The notes beneath the pieces are model-generated. The model did no database searches and had not been told where the DNA came from. It saw nothing but the letters and a program-made list of their open reading frames with translations. Made by a program: the position numbers and the translations under genes. Of a DNA stretch of 28,610 nt, positions 7,790 through 16,267 are shown in pieces. The DNA lies in contig USJX01000035.1 of NCBI GenBank assembly GCA_900555035.1, positions 1 to 28,610 on the forward strand, written 5' to 3'. Numbering within the stretch: the first letter of the stretch is position 1; the number at the start of each line of letters is the position of its first letter. The DNA comes from an uncultured Prevotella sp. GTDB lineage: Bacteria > Bacteroidota > Bacteroidia > Bacteroidales > Bacteroidaceae.

Positions 7790-8362
7790 ATGAAGAACGG
7801 ATTATTGATTTTCAGTGCCCCATCGGGCAGCGGCAAGAGTACCATCGTTAACTGGCTGATGAAGGAGCATCCTGAGCTGAAGCTGGCTTTCTCGATCAGT
7901 TGCACCTCTCGTGCTCCTCGCGGCACAGAGCAGAATGGTGTGGAATATTTCTTCCTCTCGCCAGAGGAATTCAAGGCGAAGATTGAGGCCGATGAGTTCC
8001 TGGAGTATGAGGAAGTTTACCAGGACAGATTCTACGGCACCTTGAAGTCGCAGGTAGAGAACCAGCTAGCCAATGGCGAGTCGGTGATTTTCGACGTGGA
8101 CGTGAAGGGTGGTGTCAACATCAAGAAATTCTATGGCAAACGTGCCTTGAGCATCTTTGTACAACCTCCTTCGGTAGAGGAATTGCGTCGCCGTCTGGTG
8201 GGTCGCAATACCGATGCACCTGAAGTTATCGAGCAGCGCCTTGCCAAGGCTAGCTTCGAGCTGACCTTCGCTCCTCAGTTTGACCACGTGGTTGTAAACG
8301 ACGACCTGGAGAAAGCCCAGCAGGAAGTTTACCAGCTAGTAAAGGACTTTTTGAGCGAATAA
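7790..8362 (+). CDS. gmk: Guanylate kinase
   Basis: Gmk phosphorylates GMP to GDP using ATP, in the cytosol. Starting at ATG 7790 it has 190 residues, the usual length; an in-frame TTG at 7778 directly after the yicC stop would add only MESK. The P-loop SAPSGSGKST is at residues 9-18. The GMP-binding stretch follows (SCTSRAPRGTEQNGVEYFF, residues 38-56), then FDVDVKGGVNIKK, which contributes to nucleotide binding, and the lid RRRLVGRNTDAPEVIEQRL. It sits 5 nt before nadD, so yicC, gmk and nadD are almost certainly co-transcribed. Confidence 0.96.
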   Translation: MKNGLLIFSAPSGSGKSTIVNWLMKEHPELKLAFSISCTSRAPRGTEQNGVEYFFLSPEEFKAKIEADEFLEYEEVYQDRFYGTLKSQVENQLANGESVIFDVDVKGGVNIKKFYGKRALSIFVQPPSVEELRRRLVGRNTDAPEVIEQRLAKASFELTFAPQFDHVVVNDDLEKAQQEVYQLVKDFLSE

Positions 8363-8367
8363 ATGAA

Positions 8368-8952
8368 ATGAAAAAGGTAGGAATCTTTGGCGGAAGCTTC
8401 AATCCTATCCATACCGGCCACATCGCATTGGCTAAAAGCCTTTGCGAGAAGGCGGGGTTGGACGAGGTGTGGTTTATGGTTTCACCCATGAACCCATTCA
8501 AGAAGACCGCCACCGACTTGCTCGATGACCACCTGCGCCTGGAAATGGTAGAGAAGGCCTTGGAGAAGGAACCTCAGCTGAAGGCATGCGACTATGAGTT
8601 CCGCCTGCCTAAGCCCTCCTATACCTGGCACACGCTGCAGGCCATCAGCAAGGATTATCCGGAAATAGAGTTCACTCTGCTGATTGGCGGCGATAACTGG
8701 GCGGCATTCGACAAGTGGTATCACCATGACGATATCCTCGCCCACTACCCCATCGTGGTTTATCCTCGCCAAGGCTCCAGCATCGGTGAGGTACCGACAG
8801 GCGTAACCATCGTAGAGACTCCCCTGCTCAACATCAGCAGCACGGAGATAAGACAACACATCAAAGAAGGAAAGAGCATCGAAGGAATGGTTCCTCCATG
8901 CATCGAGAAGCTGGCTATCAAAAACTACAGCCCTCTCTCAATTTCCCTCTAA
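8368..8952 (+). CDS. nadD: Nicotinate-nucleotide adenylyltransferase
   Basis: NadD adenylates nicotinate mononucleotide to deamido-NAD in NAD synthesis. The 194-residue protein begins with the nucleotidyltransferase motif GIFGGSFNPIHTGH (residues 5-18, containing the HxGH signature). It has GGDNWAAFDKW in the middle and closes with the second signature ISSTEIR, followed by the conserved C-terminal helix. The start lies 5 nt after gmk. The stop codon is within a 9-bp tandem duplication (8950-8967). There is no terminator in the 48 nt before the next gene, so transcription probably continues into the surface-modification genes. Confidence 0.95.
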   Translation: MKKVGIFGGSFNPIHTGHIALAKSLCEKAGLDEVWFMVSPMNPFKKTATDLLDDHLRLEMVEKALEKEPQLKACDYEFRLPKPSYTWHTLQAISKDYPEIEFTLLIGGDNWAAFDKWYHHDDILAHYPIVVYPRQGSSIGEVPTGVTIVETPLLNISSTEIRQHIKEGKSIEGMVPPCIEKLAIKNYSPLSISL

Positions 8953-8967
8953 ACTCTTTAAACTCTC
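8950..8967. repeat. Tandem 9-bp duplication at the nadD stop
   Basis: TAAACTCTT (8950-8958) is followed directly by TAAACTCTC (8959-8967). The first unit begins with the nadD stop codon, so the duplication provides a second TAA. Confidence 0.65.
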
Positions 8968-9000
8968 CATTAAATCACATTTAACAACAAATAGAAAGAT

Positions 9001-10884
9001 ATGGGTTGGAAAGAAATTATCAAGAAGTGCCTGAGCTTAGTTTCGGCTCCTATTCGCAGGAATGCGAACTTCTTTGTATTCATGTACTTATTAGGCATGA
9101 TCAGTTCTATCGTGACCACACCAGCCAAGGGGTCTTTGTATGGTAATCTGTTCCTGGAACTCTTTACCGATCTCTACATCTTGTGTGCCATCCTCGCCAT
9201 CTTCCCTAGGAAGGTGCGTTTGGGCTTGCGTGCCGTGCTATACCTTATATTATATAGCGTCGCTGCTGCCGACACTTATTGCTTCGTGAATTTCGGTGCC
9301 ACGCTCAATCCTTCTATGCTGATGCTGGTGGGCGAGACCAATAGTTCGGAGGCTAGCAGTTTCCTCTCTGCTCTCATCTCTACTGAGGTGATTTTCAGCA
9401 GTGTGGGCTGGATTTTGCTCCTGGCACTGCTCCAGATACTCATCGCCCTCTTCCGCAAGCAACTCATCAAGGTTTACGTCTTCCTCATCACCATACTCGA
9501 ATTGGCTTCGCTCAAGAAACGATTGATGACCATTCCCCGTATGACGGCTGCCATGCCAGCCACCTTCGGTATCCTCTGTCTGGCACTCCTGATTACGGGC
9601 GTCTGTACCTCCTGGCACAACAAGGCAGCTTACCACAAGCTCATGAATGGAAGAACCATCGGCGAGGTGGAGCATATCCTGACGGAGAAAGACCATGCCG
9701 TGCTCTATCTGCCAATCTACCGACTCCACTTCAGTATCTACGCCAACCAACTGGCGGCACATCAGATTACCCAACTCATCCATGCTGCCCATGAGGTGAA
9801 GGTAGATAGCTGCAGCTATCGCTCGCCTAACATCGTATTGATTATCGGCGAGAGCTTCGGTCGCCATCATTCTCAGCAGTATGGCTACTTCATGGATACC
9901 ACCCCTCACCAGGTGGCCTTGGAGAAATCGCGCAAACTCACCAAGTTTACCGATGTGGTAACCTGCTGGAACCTGACCAGTTTCGTATTCAAGAACATGC
10001 TTTCTACCCATGTTGTGGGCGAGAAGGGAGAATGGTGCGACTATCCGCTCTTCCCGGAGGTGTTCCGCAAGGCAGGTTATAACGTTACCTTCATCACCAA
10101 CGAGTTTCTGCCACAAGCCAAGGAGGCGGTTTATGATTTCAGCGGCGGCTTCTTCCTGAACAACCCGGAACTGAGCAAACTGCAGTTTGATCATCGCAAC
10201 ACCCAACTCCACGATCTGGACGACGGACTGCTGCAGGATTACGACGACAGCTTGAAGAACTTCCAGAAGGAGCACAACCTCACCATCTTCCATCTGATGG
10301 GACAGCACGTGAACTACAAACAGCGCTATCGCCTGAATCAGGGCAAATTCTGGGCAAGCAGTTATGAGGATAAGCGTCCAGAGCTGACCAATGCACAGCG
10401 CAAGATGCTGAGTCATTACGACAACGCCACCCTCTACAACGACTCCATCGTGGCACAAATCGTGAAGCGATTCCAGAAACAGAATGCCATCATCATCTAC
10501 GTGCCAGACCATGGCGAGGAATGCTATGAGGAGAACCGCGGCTTCATCTGCCGTAACCACTCAGCCAATATCGACTGGCCTCTGGCACACTATGAGTTCG
10601 AGATTCCATTCTGGATATACTGTTCGCCAAAATATATCAAAAATCATCGTGATATCTACCGGCAGATACGCAAAGCCAAGGACAAACGATTCATGACAGA
10701 TGCCCTGCCTCACCTATTATTATATCTGGCAGGCATTGAAACTCCAACCTATAAGGAAGAGTACAATATCCTGAGTCCGAAGTATAACGAGATGCGCCCA
10801 CGCATCCTCAAGAATTCTGCCGACTACGACAAGCTTCGTGATGAATATTATAAGAAACAAGAAAAGAAAGGAGCAAAGAAATGA
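9001..10884 (+). CDS. Inner-membrane phosphoethanolamine transferase-like sulfatase-family enzyme
   Basis: The 627-residue protein has an N-terminal part with about five membrane helices (residues 20-210) followed by a soluble alkaline-phosphatase/sulfatase-fold domain facing the periplasm. This is the architecture of EptA/CptA/LTA-synthase-type enzymes. The domain begins SPNIVLIIGESFGRHHSQQYGY with the metal-binding Glu at residue 284. The likely nucleophile is Thr326 in CWNLTSF, and DHGE at 503-506 supplies metal ligands. Such enzymes usually transfer phosphoethanolamine from phosphatidylethanolamine to lipid A or core sugars, often changing sensitivity to cationic peptides; the acceptor here cannot be read from the sequence. 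It overlaps the next acyltransferase gene by 4 bp (ATGA), so the two are translationally coupled. Confidence 0.85.
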   Translation: MGWKEIIKKCLSLVSAPIRRNANFFVFMYLLGMISSIVTTPAKGSLYGNLFLELFTDLYILCAILAIFPRKVRLGLRAVLYLILYSVAAADTYCFVNFGATLNPSMLMLVGETNSSEASSFLSALISTEVIFSSVGWILLLALLQILIALFRKQLIKVYVFLITILELASLKKRLMTIPRMTAAMPATFGILCLALLITGVCTSWHNKAAYHKLMNGRTIGEVEHILTEKDHAVLYLPIYRLHFSIYANQLAAHQITQLIHAAHEVKVDSCSYRSPNIVLIIGESFGRHHSQQYGYFMDTTPHQVALEKSRKLTKFTDVVTCWNLTSFVFKNMLSTHVVGEKGEWCDYPLFPEVFRKAGYNVTFITNEFLPQAKEAVYDFSGGFFLNNPELSKLQFDHRNTQLHDLDDGLLQDYDDSLKNFQKEHNLTIFHLMGQHVNYKQRYRLNQGKFWASSYEDKRPELTNAQRKMLSHYDNATLYNDSIVAQIVKRFQKQNAIIIYVPDHGEECYEENRGFICRNHSANIDWPLAHYEFEIPFWIYCSPKYIKNHRDIYRQIRKAKDKRFMTDALPHLLLYLAGIETPTYKEEYNILSPKYNEMRPRILKNSADYDKLRDEYYKKQEKKGAKK

Positions 10885-12026
10885 ATCAATCGATACTTTC
10901 AAGAAATGCATGCAATGCATTGAGAGGACTTGCCATCATCGGCATCTTCCTGCACAACTACTGCCACTGGCTCGGCCCTATCGTCAAGGAGAATGAATAT
11001 CAGTTCTTTCAGCGCAACGCTGACTGGCTGACACAGGTGCTGGCGAATCCCGACATCAACCTGCCGATCCACCTGCTGTCGTTCTTCGGCCATTACGGTG
11101 TGCCCGTGTTCCTCTTTCTGAGTGCATACGGACTGGTGATGAAGTATGAGGCAAAACCTCATATCACAGCAGAACAGCAAGCCCAGATGTATAGCATCTC
11201 GGGCAAGAACCAGTCGTGGAGAATCAATTGGCGTGAGCCACTGCGCTTTATACGCTATCATTACCTGAAGCTCTTCAAGATGATGATTGTGGGATACGTG
11301 GCATTCACCCTGATAGATTACATCACTCTTGGGCCTCGTCACTACGAAGTACTGGGCATTGTTTCTATGCTGGGCATGTTTAACAATGTGCTGCCTAATC
11401 CTGACGATATCATCTGGCCGGGGCCTTACTGGTTCTTCGGTCTGATGCTGCAGTTATACATCATATATCGCCTGTTGCTCTATTGCCGTCATTGGGGATG
11501 GACGGTGGGACTGATGCTTATCTGCATCGGCATCCAGCTCATCCTGGGCTTCGACAATCCGGAAAGCGAAGCGATGAACTGCTACCGCTACAACTTCATG
11601 GGCGGCATGCTGCCATTCGGACTGGGCATCCTCTATGCCCGCTATGGCGAGAAGATACTCATGACATTCCATTCGCCTATCACCAACTTCTTTGGCTGCA
11701 TCTTCTGCATCTCGCTGATTTACAGTTTGAGCCTCAACATGATAGGATGGACCTTTGTTCCGTTCTTCATCTGTCTGCTCTGCGTACTCGTGGCAGAGAT
11801 GCTGCAAGACATCCGTTGGCTGTCAGGTATTTATAAGGTATTGGAGTGGATGGGCAGCATATCAGCCGCCCTCTTCGTGAGTCATCCGATTACCCGTAAG
11901 ATTTTCATTCCTATCAGTCGTCATGGCGACATCTATGCCGGATTGCTGCTCTACATCATTGCCAGCATCTGCATAGCGTGGCTCTTTACCCAACTGATGA
12001 AGAAAATTCCGAATCCGAAATACTAG
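10881..12026 (+). CDS. Acyltransferase 3 family membrane protein (first of three)
   Basis: This is a 381-residue multi-pass membrane protein of the acyltransferase 3 (OafA/WecH-like) family, which moves acyl groups, usually acetyl, onto sugars of LPS, capsule or other glycans. The family signature is near the N-terminus: NALRGLAIIGIFLHN, with Arg15 and the presumed catalytic His25. About ten hydrophobic segments follow. GPYWFFGLMLQLYIIYRLL (around residue 180) and the late VSHPITRKIF are also typical of the family. It has no SGNH domain. The start overlaps the preceding stop as ATGA. The acceptor is not known; neighbours suggest a surface glycan or glycolipid. Confidence 0.85.
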   Translation: MNQSILSRNACNALRGLAIIGIFLHNYCHWLGPIVKENEYQFFQRNADWLTQVLANPDINLPIHLLSFFGHYGVPVFLFLSAYGLVMKYEAKPHITAEQQAQMYSISGKNQSWRINWREPLRFIRYHYLKLFKMMIVGYVAFTLIDYITLGPRHYEVLGIVSMLGMFNNVLPNPDDIIWPGPYWFFGLMLQLYIIYRLLLYCRHWGWTVGLMLICIGIQLILGFDNPESEAMNCYRYNFMGGMLPFGLGILYARYGEKILMTFHSPITNFFGCIFCISLIYSLSLNMIGWTFVPFFICLLCVLVAEMLQDIRWLSGIYKVLEWMGSISAALFVSHPITRKIFIPISRHGDIYAGLLLYIIASICIAWLFTQLMKKIPNPKY

Positions 12027-12035
12027 ATTTTGAAG

Positions 12036-12081
12036 AAAGAAAAGAGATATGATAAAGAAAAGAGAAGTGATATGATAAAGA
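12036..12081. repeat. Tandem 23-bp duplication of a translation start region
   Basis: Positions 12036-12058 and 12059-12081 match at 21 of 23 sites. Each copy has an ATGATAAAGA start. The upstream ATG (12049) opens a micro-ORF, MIKKREVI, that stops at 12073-12075 and overlaps the acyltransferase ATG at 12072 as ATGA. Confidence 0.85.
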
Positions 12082-13079
12082 TAAAAGACATAGAACTGGC
12101 GAATATCAGCAGATTTCGCGGAGAATTGATGGGAGCGGCGATGCTCTTCATCATCCTCTTTCATGTGGCATTGCCTAGGGAGAATGCTTTCTATGGTCTC
12201 CGCCGGATGGGCAATGTGGGGGTAGATATGTTCTTATTCCTCAGCGGAATAGGACTGTGGTTCTCGTGGATGAAGACTCCTTCGGCAAGGCATTTCTTCA
12301 TCCGCCGCTATCTGCGCATCTATCCCACCTGGCTCATCATCGCTTGTCTCTTCTATATTCCTGGCTTTCACGGCGGAAGCACCTGGAATTGGGTCAATCT
12401 CTTTGGCGAGATAACCATCAACTGGGGATTCTGGCTGCACGACGAGCTTAACTTCTGGTATATTCCTGCCACGATGATGCTCTATCTCTTTGCCCCAGCC
12501 TACATGGAACTCATCAAACGACATCCCATCTACCGATGGCTGCCGGTGGTGATGATTATGTGGTGCATCCTGGTACAATACGTTACGCCCATCCATCATG
12601 CCGTAGGACATCTTGAGATATTCTGGAGTCGTGTACCTATCTTCTTCATAGGCATCAACATGGGAGAGATGGTGCGACAGAAACAGACCCTGGATGGCGC
12701 ATCGATATGGATGATATGGCTCATGTTCCTGATGACCCTGATGGCAAGCATCTTCCTGGAACAGGAGAAACACGGCATGTTTCCACTCTTTCTGGAACGC
12801 ATGCTCTACATCCCGCTCACCATCACCAGCATCCTGCTGCTCAACCGTATCTTCCGCCGCACTCCCCACTGGTTCAACCGATGCTTCATGCTTGTGGGAG
12901 CACTCAGCCTGGAATGTTATCTTATCCATATCCACTTTGTACTCAAATACATAGAGCCTCATCATTGGGGATATTGGCCTACCTTCTTTGCCTGCATAGG
13001 CATCACCCTGCCTGCAGCATGGATACTGAGTAAGATAGCAGGATGGATTTCCAGAGAATTATCTAAGATTATCAAATAA
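12072..13079 (+). CDS. Acyltransferase 3 family membrane protein (second of three)
   Basis: A 335-residue polytopic membrane protein of the acyltransferase 3 family. The N-terminal signature SRFRGELMGAAMLFIILFHV holds Arg16 and the presumed catalytic His31. Next come MGNVGVDMFLFLSGIG and a basic loop (RHFFIRRYLRIYPTWL) seen in many family members. I chose ATG 12072; an in-frame TTG at 12030 would add 14 basic residues. It is encoded 45 nt after the previous acyltransferase and 11 nt before the UbiA gene. The start lies in a tandem duplication that makes an upstream micro-ORF overlapping the ATG. It is only distantly similar to the neighbouring acyltransferases, so it probably has a different acceptor. 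Confidence 0.83.
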   Translation: MIKIKDIELANISRFRGELMGAAMLFIILFHVALPRENAFYGLRRMGNVGVDMFLFLSGIGLWFSWMKTPSARHFFIRRYLRIYPTWLIIACLFYIPGFHGGSTWNWVNLFGEITINWGFWLHDELNFWYIPATMMLYLFAPAYMELIKRHPIYRWLPVVMIMWCILVQYVTPIHHAVGHLEIFWSRVPIFFIGINMGEMVRQKQTLDGASIWMIWLMFLMTLMASIFLEQEKHGMFPLFLERMLYIPLTITSILLLNRIFRRTPHWFNRCFMLVGALSLECYLIHIHFVLKYIEPHHWGYWPTFFACIGITLPAAWILSKIAGWISRELSKIIK

Positions 13080-13090
13080 AAAAGGTTTTT

Positions 13091-13996
13091 ATGAACGAGA
13101 ATAAAACAAAAGATAGTAAAGGTTTTGCTGCCTTGATGCGACTGATTCGCCCCAAGCAGTGGATTAAGAACATGTTTATCTTCGTGCCACTTTTCTTTGG
13201 TGGTGCCCTATTCCATACCGATGCCTTGCTGGCAGGCTTGATTACCTTCATAGCCTATAGCTTTGCAGCATCGAGCATCTATTGCTTCAACGACATCTAT
13301 GATGTGGAGGCAGACCGCCGCCATCCCGTGAAATGCCATCGTCCGATAGCATCGGGAGCGGTGAGCGTAAAACAGGCATACGGACTGATGTTCCTGATGT
13401 TTGCCCTCTCGATGGGAGCGTGCAGTTTGCTCGATTCATGGAAAACTATAGGCGTCATTGCCTTCTATTGGCTTTTGAATCTCTGCTATTGCGCCAAACT
13501 GAAACAGTATGCCATCATCGATGTATGCATCGTAGCCTTCGGTTTCGTGCTCCGTCTGTTGGCTGGTGGTATAGCCACCCAAATCGTTCTGAGTAAATGG
13601 ATTGTGTTGATGACTTTCCTTATCACCCTCTTCATGACTTTTGCCAAGCGCCGCGATGACGTCTTGCGGATGGAGAAGACGGGCGAGGCACCTCGCAAGA
13701 ATACCAGCAGATATAACCTTACCTTCATCAATCAGGCGATAACCATCACCGCCTCGGTTACCCTGGTATGCTACATCATGTACACGGTGAGCCCTGAGGT
13801 TATAGAAAATTTCCACACAGAATACCTCTATCTTACCAGTGTCTTCGTGTTGGTGGGCTTGCTGCGCTACATCCAGATAGCCGTGGTTGACCAGAAAAGT
13901 GGCGACCCTACGAAGATTATCCTGCGAGACAGAATCACCCAGTTTATCGTTCTCGCCTGGTTACTTTCATTCCTCTTCCTTATCTATATAGAATAA
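13091..13996 (+). CDS. UbiA-family prenyltransferase, decaprenyl-phosphate phosphoribosyltransferase type
   Basis: The 301-residue membrane protein starts its conserved part with LIRPKQWIKN (residues 18-27), typical of the subfamily that includes mycobacterial UbiA (Rv3806c). That enzyme transfers 5-phosphoribose from PRPP to decaprenyl phosphate. The first Asp-rich motif is NDIYDVEADRRHP (67-79), followed by Lys81 and RPIASG, which match the phosphate-binding residues of the subfamily. The second region DVCIVAFGFVLRLLAGG follows near residue 140. About eight to nine membrane helices are apparent. A HAD phosphatase follows 30 nt downstream, which would fit removal of the 5-phosphate. Ubiquinone- or menaquinone-type UbiA roles are less likely, because the motif and neighbours differ. 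The prenyl acceptor length is unknown. Confidence 0.85.
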   Translation: MNENKTKDSKGFAALMRLIRPKQWIKNMFIFVPLFFGGALFHTDALLAGLITFIAYSFAASSIYCFNDIYDVEADRRHPVKCHRPIASGAVSVKQAYGLMFLMFALSMGACSLLDSWKTIGVIAFYWLLNLCYCAKLKQYAIIDVCIVAFGFVLRLLAGGIATQIVLSKWIVLMTFLITLFMTFAKRRDDVLRMEKTGEAPRKNTSRYNLTFINQAITITASVTLVCYIMYTVSPEVIENFHTEYLYLTSVFVLVGLLRYIQIAVVDQKSGDPTKIILRDRITQFIVLAWLLSFLFLIYIE

Positions 13997-14026
13997 GGAG
14001 AGTACATCTTAAACACAGAAAAAGAA

Positions 14027-14668
14027 ATGAAGAAGAAATTATATTGTTTCGATTTCGACGGAACCCTCACCACGAGCGATACATTGCTCGAATTCATCAA
14101 ATATGCCAAGGGAAAGGGACGCTTTCTGATGGTATTCCTGATGTATAGCCCCCTACTGGTGCTGATGAAGCTGCACCTTTATCCCAACTGGAAGACAAAA
14201 CAGCAGATATTCGCCCACCTCTTCGCCGGCATGCGCATCGAGAAATTTGATGCGCTCTGCCGTGGTTTTGCCGAAGAGAATCAGCATCTGCTCCGTCCCA
14301 AAGGTATTACTTTGGTACATGAAGCATTGGTTGCAGGGGCAAAAGTATTCATTGTCAGCGCCAGCATCGACAACTGGGTACGCCCTTTCTTTGAGATCCG
14401 CAATCTGAAAGGCATCCAGGTTTTGGGTACTCAGATAGAGGTAGTAGATGGCAAACTTACAGGCCATTTCAAGTCGAACAATTGCTACGGTAAGGAGAAG
14501 GTGAACCGCATTACAGAGGCACTAGTCTCTTCGCAAGCATCACATTCAGAATCTACAAAATCTTTCGAGCGTTCTGAATATGAGATAGAAGCCTTTGGAG
14601 ATAGTCGTGGTGACAAAGAGATGCTTGCCTTCGCCGACAAGGGACACTTCAAACCATTCAGAGAATAA
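14027..14668 (+). CDS. HAD-IB family phosphatase next to the UbiA gene
   Basis: A 213-residue phosphoserine-phosphatase-like HAD hydrolase. Motif I is CFDFDGTLT (Asp9 nucleophile, Asp11 acid), motif II is the Ser in FIVSASID (Ser111), motif III is a Lys in YGKEKVNR, and motif IV is GDSRGDKEML (Asp192, Asp196). Residues 32-49 (RFLMVFLMYSPLLVLMKL) are hydrophobic and may bring the enzyme to the membrane. HAD-IB domains are found fused to or beside UbiA-type prenyltransferases in many bacteria. I infer that it may dephosphorylate polyprenyl-phospho-5-phosphoribose; other phosphomonoester substrates are possible. A short Ser/Glu-rich insert (SSQASHSESTKSFERSE) separates motifs III and IV. It follows the UbiA gene by 30 nt. 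Confidence 0.85.
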   Translation: MKKKLYCFDFDGTLTTSDTLLEFIKYAKGKGRFLMVFLMYSPLLVLMKLHLYPNWKTKQQIFAHLFAGMRIEKFDALCRGFAEENQHLLRPKGITLVHEALVAGAKVFIVSASIDNWVRPFFEIRNLKGIQVLGTQIEVVDGKLTGHFKSNNCYGKEKVNRITEALVSSQASHSESTKSFERSEYEIEAFGDSRGDKEMLAFADKGHFKPFRE

Positions 14669-14684
14669 AAAACTTCCTGTTACA

Positions 14685-14736
14685 GAAAATAACATGATAA
14701 GAAATACTGAGAATATAACATGAAAAGAAATACAGA
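14685..14736. repeat. Tandem 26-bp duplication of a translation start region
   Basis: Positions 14685-14710 and 14711-14736 match at 23 of 26 sites. The upstream copy's ATG (14694) opens a micro-ORF, MIRNTENIT, which stops at 14721-14723 and overlaps the real acyltransferase ATG at 14720 as ATGA. Confidence 0.85.
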
Positions 14737-15730
14737 CCTCGACTTGATACGAGCCATCCTCATCATTCTCATGATATTGATTCATATTGTGAGTTTCGGC
14801 AATGCATACCCACATCTGAAGGCTGGCATTCTCTCGTTTATGATGCCTACCTTCCTCATCATCACGGGTTATCTTGTCAATATCGAGAAGACCGGAAGAC
14901 AGATGGGAAATTATCTGAAATGTCTCGCCCTGCCCTATGTCATCATGGTGACAGGATTCTCAGTCCTCTCCTATTATATGCCAGTGAGAGATGGCATCAC
15001 AGAGCTCTCCCTCTCCCAGATAGGCGAGAAAATCTTCATCACTTCCATCGGGCCCTATTGGTTTATCCAAACTATGATTATCTGCGGAACTCTCTATTAC
15101 TTCAGCTTCCGTGGAAGGAATTGGAATGATTTACACAAGAATTATACAAAAAGAGATACCTATGCCAGCCTTTTCGTCTTCGCACTTACGCTGCTCCTGA
15201 TATCAGAAACTCCAGCTCTATCGGCAAGTGCTGCTGCCTATTATTTCATCGGTGTAGTTATCCGACAGAGCAAGACGGAGTGGAGCAAGCTGTTCCGCCA
15301 CGAATTCTTCGCCATTTTCCTGTGGATTTATCTGCTCTACCGCGATGACTGGTACGACTGGGGCAACCTGGCCATCGTTTTCTCCTGCTGGTGCTGTATC
15401 AGTTGCCTGCTGTTCCTGCAACACCTGCTCGATATTCCAGAACGCTTCAAGGATTTCAGGCCCATGATAGAAAAAGTGGCAAAGGTGACCAACAGAATCA
15501 AGGACACCTTATTATATATAGGGCGCAACACGCTGCCTATCTATCTCTTCCACCCCATCTTTACGATGGCTGCGAAGTTCTATCATCCCCTCTTTGCCTG
15601 GGATCCGAGCGAGATTTCGTTTGCTGCCGTCACCGTTATCCTTGCCATTATAGGCAGCCTGCTCATCGCCAAGGTGATGGAGAAGACCAAACTGGCTTAT
15701 CTTTTCGGAAAAGGGAAATTATTAAGATAA
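14720..15730 (+). CDS. Acyltransferase 3 family membrane protein (third of three)
   Basis: A 336-residue polytopic membrane protein with the acyltransferase 3 N-terminal signature DLDLIRAILIILMILIHIV, where Arg11 and His22 are the expected catalytic-site residues. Later features are SFMMPTFLIITGYLV, GPYWFIQTMIICG and the C-terminal LPIYLFHPIF, which resembles the WecH/Fhc-like group. It probably acylates a sugar in the membrane or periplasm; the substrate is unknown. The start is within a 26-bp tandem duplication that provides an overlapping micro-ORF. It is the last gene before the GtrA promoter, and no hairpin terminator is seen between them. Confidence 0.85.
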   Translation: MKRNTDLDLIRAILIILMILIHIVSFGNAYPHLKAGILSFMMPTFLIITGYLVNIEKTGRQMGNYLKCLALPYVIMVTGFSVLSYYMPVRDGITELSLSQIGEKIFITSIGPYWFIQTMIICGTLYYFSFRGRNWNDLHKNYTKRDTYASLFVFALTLLLISETPALSASAAAYYFIGVVIRQSKTEWSKLFRHEFFAIFLWIYLLYRDDWYDWGNLAIVFSCWCCISCLLFLQHLLDIPERFKDFRPMIEKVAKVTNRIKDTLLYIGRNTLPIYLFHPIFTMAAKFYHPLFAWDPSEISFAAVTVILAIIGSLLIAKVMEKTKLAYLFGKGKLLR

Positions 15731-15763
15731 ATCCAGACAGATCAATATTTTGTAGAAAGAATA

Positions 15764-15795
15764 TTTGCTAAATACAGGAAAAAGGCGTATTTTTG
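15764..15795 (+). promoter_or_regulatory. Promoter of the gtrA-type gene
   Basis: TTTG at 15764-15767 and TATTTTTG at 15788-15795 are separated by 20 nt; the latter extends to TATTTTTGCAC. The ATG at 15817 lies 21 nt further on. Confidence 0.7.
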
Positions 15796-15816
15796 CACGC
15801 CGAAAAAGATAAAACG

Positions 15817-16254
15817 ATGAATATCAAGAACAAGATAAACAACATGGATGACTCCAAACGAGAGAAGTTGGGCGAAGTCATCAGATTCGGCATCGTAGGC
15901 GGACTAGCTACGGTGCTGCAATATGGCATCTACCTGGCCTTCATGCCAGTGTTGAGCCATTTCATTCCACAAATGGGCGACCATACCTTGGCTACCACCG
16001 CCAATACCATCGCCTATATCGTGAGTTTCATCTTCAACTTCATCGCCAGTACCCGCTATACATTTAAGGTGAAAGCGAATGCCAAACGAGGAGCAGGATT
16101 CACACTCTCGCATGTCGTCAACTATTCGATGCAGACCATCTGCCTCAACCTCTTTGTTGGTCTGGGGCTCGCTAAACAATGGGCGATGATTCCAACGCTC
16201 TGCATCTGCATTCCGGTAAACTTCTTATTGGTAAGATTTTTCTTAAAGAAATAG
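15817..16254 (+). CDS. GtrA family membrane protein
   Basis: A 145-residue four-helix membrane protein of the GtrA family. The typical start VIRFGIVGGLATVLQYGIYL comes after a short charged N-terminus. The second region has the family pattern ANTIAYIVSFIFNFIASTRY-TF, the third is HVVNYSMQTICLNLFVGLGL, and the protein ends VNFLLVRFF. I chose ATG 15817, since the TTG at 15793 is inside the promoter. GtrA proteins are proposed flippases for polyprenyl-phosphate-linked sugars in O-antigen glucosylation; the mycobacterial homologue Rv3789 lies beside decaprenyl-phosphoryl-arabinose genes. Here it is 13 nt before a GT-C-like protein, suggesting that it presents or flips a lipid-linked sugar for that protein. 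Confidence 0.88.
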   Translation: MNIKNKINNMDDSKREKLGEVIRFGIVGGLATVLQYGIYLAFMPVLSHFIPQMGDHTLATTANTIAYIVSFIFNFIASTRYTFKVKANAKRGAGFTLSHVVNYSMQTICLNLFVGLGLAKQWAMIPTLCICIPVNFLLVRFFLKK

Positions 16255-16267
16255 AAAAGAGAAAGAA

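Noticed and set aside
9250..10560. A long open frame (436 codons) opposite the sulfatase-fold gene
   Set aside because: Composition typical of an antisense frame, and the plus-strand gene has all expected catalytic motifs.
15793..15816. TTG start for the GtrA gene
   Set aside because: It lies in the promoter -7 box; ATG 15817 is properly spaced.
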